A stretch of DNA of 64,000 nt from Pseudosulfitobacter pseudonitzschiae (GTDB taxonomy: Bacteria; Pseudomonadota; Alphaproteobacteria; Rhodobacterales; Rhodobacteraceae): NCBI RefSeq assembly GCF_900129395.1, contig NZ_FQVP01000001.1:124001-188000 (forward strand), given 5' to 3'. Shown here piece after piece: positions 60,574-64,000 of the stretch. Within the stretch, counting starts at the first letter, position 1. Every line of letters starts with the position of its first letter. The notes beneath the pieces were generated by a model. That model saw nothing but the letters and a program-made list of their open reading frames with translations, did no database searches and was not told the origin of the DNA. A program made the position numbers and the translations under genes.

Positions 60574-61197
60574 ATGGGCAAAGTTGAAAAAATCACCCGA
60601 AATGCAAAAGCCAAGGTTGTGGCAGCAGACAACACAGAGACCGCAGCACCTGCGGCGGACCGTGTTGCGCGCCGGGCCAAACGGCTTGAGAAACTGGCCA
60701 AGGCCAGCACAGTCACCTTTACCGTAGAGCCCAGCGTGCGCCAGTTCATGGATGCCCAGGCGAAAGCGGCAGGTATGAACCTGACCCACTACATGCAGCA
60801 GATGGTGGAAACCCACGTGATCCAGTCCGCCCCGGCGGATGATGCGCTGGGCCAGCGTCTGGCCGCGAAACGCAAGGTTATCAGCGACGTCGTGGCCCGT
60901 GCCAAGGCGATGGATGCCGCCGGTAAGTTCGACGACCACTTCATCCTGAAGGTGGTGCAGGACATCGCCAAGGATGACGATTTCGCTGCGCAATACGAAC
61001 TGGCCAGCACCGGCGGCGCACAGGCAGGCAGCCGCGCCGCGTCGCGCGCCCGCGTGTCGCTGAACCAGCAGATCGGCCGCGTGATCAAAAAGGCCGTCGG
61101 CGCCCGCAGCAAGCGCACCGAAGGCGGCAAGATCGCTCGTGCGCAAGTGCAGGACGCTATGATCTCGACCTACACGTTGCTGGACAAGCCTGCCTGA
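60574..61197 (+). CDS. Probable DNA-binding protein with RHH-like segment, function unknown
   Basis: 207 residues, very basic at N- and C-terminus. Residues ~45-80 (STVTFTVEPSVRQFMDAQAKAAGMNLTHYMQQMV) look like a ribbon-helix-helix: one beta strand followed by two helices. The C-terminal part is alpha-helical and Arg-rich. I do not recognise a family beyond that. ATG 60574 has AGGAG about 8 nt upstream. The ATACAT/ATGTAT repeats at the promoter fit autoregulation. Confidence 0.6.
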   Translation: MGKVEKITRNAKAKVVAADNTETAAPAADRVARRAKRLEKLAKASTVTFTVEPSVRQFMDAQAKAAGMNLTHYMQQMVETHVIQSAPADDALGQRLAAKRKVISDVVARAKAMDAAGKFDDHFILKVVQDIAKDDDFAAQYELASTGGAQAGSRAASRARVSLNQQIGRVIKKAVGARSKRTEGGKIARAQVQDAMISTYTLLDKPA

Positions 61198-61256
61198 GGG
61201 TTTTGGACGTGACACAGCCGTGGCCGTTGCGCCATGTGCTGAGCTAAAATGAAAAG

Positions 61257-61291
61257 CCGGACCTTTGTGTAAATCGCAGAGGTCCGGTTTT
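61257..61291 (+). terminator. Bidirectional terminator between 60.6 kb gene and lysR
   Basis: CCGGACCT pairs with AGGTCCGG (8 bp, extended by further pairs), followed by TTTT on the plus strand and CTTTTC on the minus strand. It ends both convergent genes. Confidence 0.78.
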
Positions 61292-61309
61292 GCTGTTTAA
61301 GGTGGTGAT

Positions 61310-62218
61310 CTAGTGTGACGTGCTGTTCCAGAGGCTGATGGAACAGGCCAGCTCTGCCTCTAGCCAGTCCTTGAACCTGTTCACGTTCTGCTTTCGCCGC
61401 GAACGTTGACTTGTGGCGAACCAATAGGTCGCTCCGGTCCGTGCGCGCAGGTTGAAAGGCGCCGATACCTGCCCTCGTTCCAAGGCATCACAAGCCAGGG
61501 TCTCCCACGCCATGAAAACACCTTGCCCTGTCATTGCCGCATCTAAACACAGCGACGCGTCGGCATAGGTTGGCCCGTCCGGCAAAGAATACCCTTCAAT
61601 GCCTTGATCAGACATCCAGCTCTTCCACCCATAAAGCTTTTCGTTTTCCCGGATAACGGGGAGTTTCAAAAGGTCATGGGGGGTGTGGATTGTTCGCGCC
61701 AGATCAGGTGCGCAAACGGGAAAAACACGCTGATCCAACAGTTTGACCGCATTCCTTCCAATTGCGGCATCTTGACTGACACGTATTCCTACATCCACTT
61801 CAGAGAGGTCCAGATTGATCACCTCAAGTGATGGCACGATCCGCACGCTCAAGTTCGGGTTTTGTTGATTAAACTTGTTTATTCTCCAGATAAGCCAACG
61901 GCTTGCAAAAATCGGGGCCACTGAAACTGTCAGCGTATTCTCTTTCGGCAAGCGGATGTCAGCGACGATAGAAGACAGTTCAGATATCGCGTGGGTCAAA
62001 CGTGGCACGACGTCTGCAAAGATCGGTGTAGGTTTGAGGCCCGCCGCAGTGCGCACGAACAAGCTTTGCCCAAACGCGGCCTCGGCCTTGGCAAGCCGCT
62101 GGCTCAATGCGCCCGCAGTCACGCCCAACTCGTCGGCCGCAAGTCCAAGTGTTCCGTTGCGCGCAATCGCCTCGATGGCCCTGAGCGCGGAAAGGGGTAT
62201 GGCATTCAGATTTTCCAT
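61310..62218 (-). CDS. LysR-family transcriptional regulator
   Basis: 302 residues. The N-terminal HTH is LSALRAIEAIARNGTLGLAADELGVTAGALSQRLAKAE and the substrate domain begins LTVSVAPIFASRWLI. It resembles the GcvA-like group. GC content is visibly lower than most neighbours. Target unknown; the divergent partner is only a small hypothetical gene. Confidence 0.88.
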   Translation of the reverse strand: MENLNAIPLSALRAIEAIARNGTLGLAADELGVTAGALSQRLAKAEAAFGQSLFVRTAAGLKPTPIFADVVPRLTHAISELSSIVADIRLPKENTLTVSVAPIFASRWLIWRINKFNQQNPNLSVRIVPSLEVINLDLSEVDVGIRVSQDAAIGRNAVKLLDQRVFPVCAPDLARTIHTPHDLLKLPVIRENEKLYGWKSWMSDQGIEGYSLPDGPTYADASLCLDAAMTGQGVFMAWETLACDALERGQVSAPFNLRARTGATYWFATSQRSRRKQNVNRFKDWLEAELACSISLWNSTSH

Positions 62219-62288
62219 TTAGTTTTTCTAAACCGGGATCGTTGCAAAGTCGATTCCCGGACCTGCCGCTTTGAGCGATTATAGCGGT

Positions 62289-62471
62289 ATGAAAGATACA
62301 TTTATCAAAATCGCCAGCCTGTTCAGGACGCAGCGGTTCAAACGCGGGGCAACACCCGAGATGGAGGGCCACTGGTGCAAAGATCCTTTGTCTCATCCTG
62401 ATATTCGGAGCATGTCAGAGCGCGAACGCGCGGACCTTCAGTTCCGGCCCGGATGCGTGAAACCTGAATGA
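62289..62471 (+). CDS. Small hypothetical protein
   Basis: 60 residues, basic, with SHPDIRSMSERERADLQF near the C-terminus. Similar short proteins occur in roseobacters but no function is known. An alternative ATG is at 62271. It is divergent from lysR, a position suited to control by it. The coding status is uncertain. Confidence 0.4.
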   Translation: MKDTFIKIASLFRTQRFKRGATPEMEGHWCKDPLSHPDIRSMSERERADLQFRPGCVKPE

Positions 62472-62811
62472 CCGCTTCGCACCATGTCCGCCCTCCACTC
62501 TGGGCGGCTTGGTCGTTCATGGCGCAAGGCCGGCAACGCAGAACGGCTGCGCCGGAACGCTCCGGTGCAGTTCATTCGTTTTATCTGATGTGGATCGTGG
62601 GAAGCCCGTTAAAAAAGGCGGCGCCGCCAGATCGGAGTTGAGACAGGATTTTATCCCTGCATGTCTGAACCGTTCAGATATGACGCGGCTTGCGCGCCTC
62701 TGGTCCTGGTAGGCTGCCGGCTGGGTCGATGGCCCACGCCGGCGGGGTGTTGCAACGGGGGTAAGGATGCCGCCCAGGGGTTAAGGTCGGGTGAGCGCTG
62801 CGCGCGGTGGC
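62472..62811 (+). other. Gene-free stretch before glycosyltransferase stop
   Basis: 340 bp. I see only a short hairpin (CCGCCC...GGGCGG near 62490). No supported gene. Confidence 0.5.
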
Positions 62812-63813
62812 TCAGCGCATCCAGAAGCCTTCGGATTTGATCCGGTTGCGGATCGCCTGTTCGCGGCGGGGCAGGTTGTTCTGATCGAACAGCGCACGCA
62901 CCTTTTCGCCGCGCCCCTGATAGACCATGCGTTTGATCGCCTCGGACCCTTTCAGCACTTTTTTCAGCTTGTTGGGGGCGGCCACCTCTTCCAGCGTTTC
63001 GATCACATGGGCGGCCTCGCGGGCATAGAGCAGCGGCAGCAGCCGGTAGTGGCAACTGACCGACCCGTCCAGCAGGCCGGGGGGCAACGTGTCGCGCCCG
63101 CCGCCCAGACTGTGGATCACCAGCGGCAGGGCGACCTGATCCAGCCAGGGGTCCAGCGCCTGACAGCACAGTTCGACCGGCGCATCGTCGCGGATCGCTA
63201 GCGCGTATTCGCGGAAACGGTCGCCAAAGACGCGGGGGCATTTGTAAAAGAAATAGCCCGCGTTGAAATACAGGTAGCGCGCCCAGTATTCATCCGGTTC
63301 GGACAAATCGAGGCTGCTTTCAAAATCCAGCCCGAATTTGTCGTAAAGCGATTTCCACAGGCCTGCGTAGCCGGGGCCGTAAAGCTCGGGCTTGGGCCAG
63401 GACCCTTCGCGCCGCAGCGATGCGGAGGGGCGGTCAAAGTCGAAGGGCACGGTTGTCAGGTCGCCGGTGATCAGCGTGTCGGTGTCGAAGAACACGAAAG
63501 GTTCGCCCTCGGGCAGGGCCGACAGCATCTCGATCTTGTTGCCATATGGGTAGGCCGCGCCAAAATGCGCGTTGTGAAAGGGCACGATCTCGGCACCCAG
63601 TTGTTCCAGCGCCGCGCGCACCTCCGGTTTGATGCGCGGATCGTTGGGCCACAGGGGGCCGGGTTGCGGCTCGGCGACCAGCAGGCGGCCTTTGAATTTC
63701 GGGGAGTGGTGGCGCAAGGAGGCCGCGAACAGGATCGCCTCGTACCCCAGCCGCCCGGACTGGCCGACGACAACCACGTTGAAATCCTGTGTTTTGGCCG
63801 GTTTGCGTGCCAT
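62812..63813 (-). CDS. Glycosyltransferase-like protein (GT8-type DxD)
   Basis: 333 residues. An N-terminal nucleotide-sugar fold (FNVVVVGQSGRLGYEAILFAASLRH) and the DxD motif FFDTDTL near the middle of the first half fit a GT-A glycosyltransferase. The C-terminal half is helical and basic. Acceptor unknown. ATG 63813 is chosen; an upstream TTG exists. The gene is divergent from the partial gene at the window end. Confidence 0.72.
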   Translation of the reverse strand: MARKPAKTQDFNVVVVGQSGRLGYEAILFAASLRHHSPKFKGRLLVAEPQPGPLWPNDPRIKPEVRAALEQLGAEIVPFHNAHFGAAYPYGNKIEMLSALPEGEPFVFFDTDTLITGDLTTVPFDFDRPSASLRREGSWPKPELYGPGYAGLWKSLYDKFGLDFESSLDLSEPDEYWARYLYFNAGYFFYKCPRVFGDRFREYALAIRDDAPVELCCQALDPWLDQVALPLVIHSLGGGRDTLPPGLLDGSVSCHYRLLPLLYAREAAHVIETLEEVAAPNKLKKVLKGSEAIKRMVYQGRGEKVRALFDQNNLPRREQAIRNRIKSEGFWMR

Positions 63814-63910
63814 AATCGTATCTGCCCCGATACCTGCGGTTGTCTTTTGCGACAACTATAGAGCGGTTGCGTCAACGGCAAAAGGCGAGATTTGAGAGAG
63901 GGATTTCAAG

Positions 63911-64000
63911 ATGCTGGATATTCTGGTGGCGTTGATCGCCATGGGGTCAGGGGGCGGCGGTGACGCTGCACCCGACGTGGCGACACAGGCCCTGGTGGCC
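63911..64000 (+). CDS. Partial gene at window end
   Basis: ATG 63911 has GAGAGAGG about 8 nt upstream, and 30 codons stay open to the window end (MLDILVALIAMGSGGGGDAA). The start looks like a hydrophobic or signal segment. No family can be assigned from this fragment. Confidence 0.55.
   Translation, partial: MLDILVALIAMGSGGGGDAAPDVATQALVA

Noticed and set aside
1-64000. Prophage, insertion sequence or CRISPR array
   Set aside because: I saw no integrase, transposase, phage structural gene, terminal inverted repeats or regular spacer array in any frame.

Overview
The window looks like chromosomal DNA of a high-GC alphaproteobacterium, most likely Rhodobacteraceae (Roseobacter group). The evidence is gene content and order (hom-glpX-recJ; pleD beside a DUF3572 gene; S4 protein-fdxA-carD; RpoH; MmcB), an alphaproteobacterial LexA box (GTTC-N7-GTTC), and a tRNA-His of the alphaproteobacterial type (no encoded G-1, A73). 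I see no phage, no insertion sequence, no CRISPR array and no rRNA. Species was not determined.

Layout. 0-4.8 kb: carnitine catabolism (BKACE cleavage enzyme, lipocalin-like lipoprotein, carnitine dehydrogenase/thioesterase fusion, SDR, DMT transporter). 4.8-8.2 kb: Nudix, DUF983, then an EF-hand protein followed by an ECF sigma factor, a one-helix membrane protein and a Metal_resist-type periplasmic protein. 8.2-14.1 kb: PleD-like diguanylate cyclase, DUF3572, HAD phosphatase, an MttB-superfamily methyltransferase, and an H-NOX-like protein overlapping an HNOBA-GGDEF cyclase. 14.2-18.5 kb: tRNA-Glu, recJ, glpX, hom. 18.5-24.7 kb: OmpW behind an FNR-type box, a lipoprotein, TetR, pirin, a ClpP-like plus coiled-coil membrane pair, and mmcB behind a LexA box. 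24.8-33.2 kb: flavin monooxygenase, GNATs, tRNA-His, RluD, RpoH, a capsule-type glycosyltransferase-like protein, an M19 dipeptidase and a small C4 zinc-finger protein. 33.2-39.7 kb: PepF, DNA ligase plus metallo-beta-lactamase exonuclease, alpha/beta hydrolase, SCP2 and TPR proteins. 39.7-45.5 kb: SUV3-like helicase, S4 protein, ferredoxin, CarD, histidine kinase. 45.5-50.7 kb: cobS/cobT, SGNH hydrolase, Kef-type antiporter and an AT-rich orphan gene. 50.7-64 kb: a structured intergenic element, Lrp/AsnC and 4-hydroxyphenylpyruvate dioxygenase, SLC13 transporter, ABM/MarR pair, a very long PilP-like protein, SIMPL protein, MetY, a possible RHH-type DNA-binding protein, LysR, a glycosyltransferase-like protein and the first codons of a gene cut by the window end.

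How genes work together. The carnitine operon would oxidise L-carnitine to 3-dehydrocarnitine, exchange with acetyl-CoA to give betainyl-CoA plus acetoacetate, and release glycine betaine. The orphan MttB-family enzyme at 10.9 kb could act on such a methylamine, but its substrate is unknown. Two GGDEF proteins with intact catalytic and I-site motifs each sit with an apparently degenerate input domain: a REC without its phosphoacceptor Asp, and an H-NOX without its proximal His. This is the most interesting signalling signal here. Several regulatory palindromes (TetR, MarR, FNR, LexA, rpoH, and the 60.5 kb gene) can be read directly. A dispersed intergenic hairpin/box family and a 72-nt cloverleaf element are structures that the genes do not explain.
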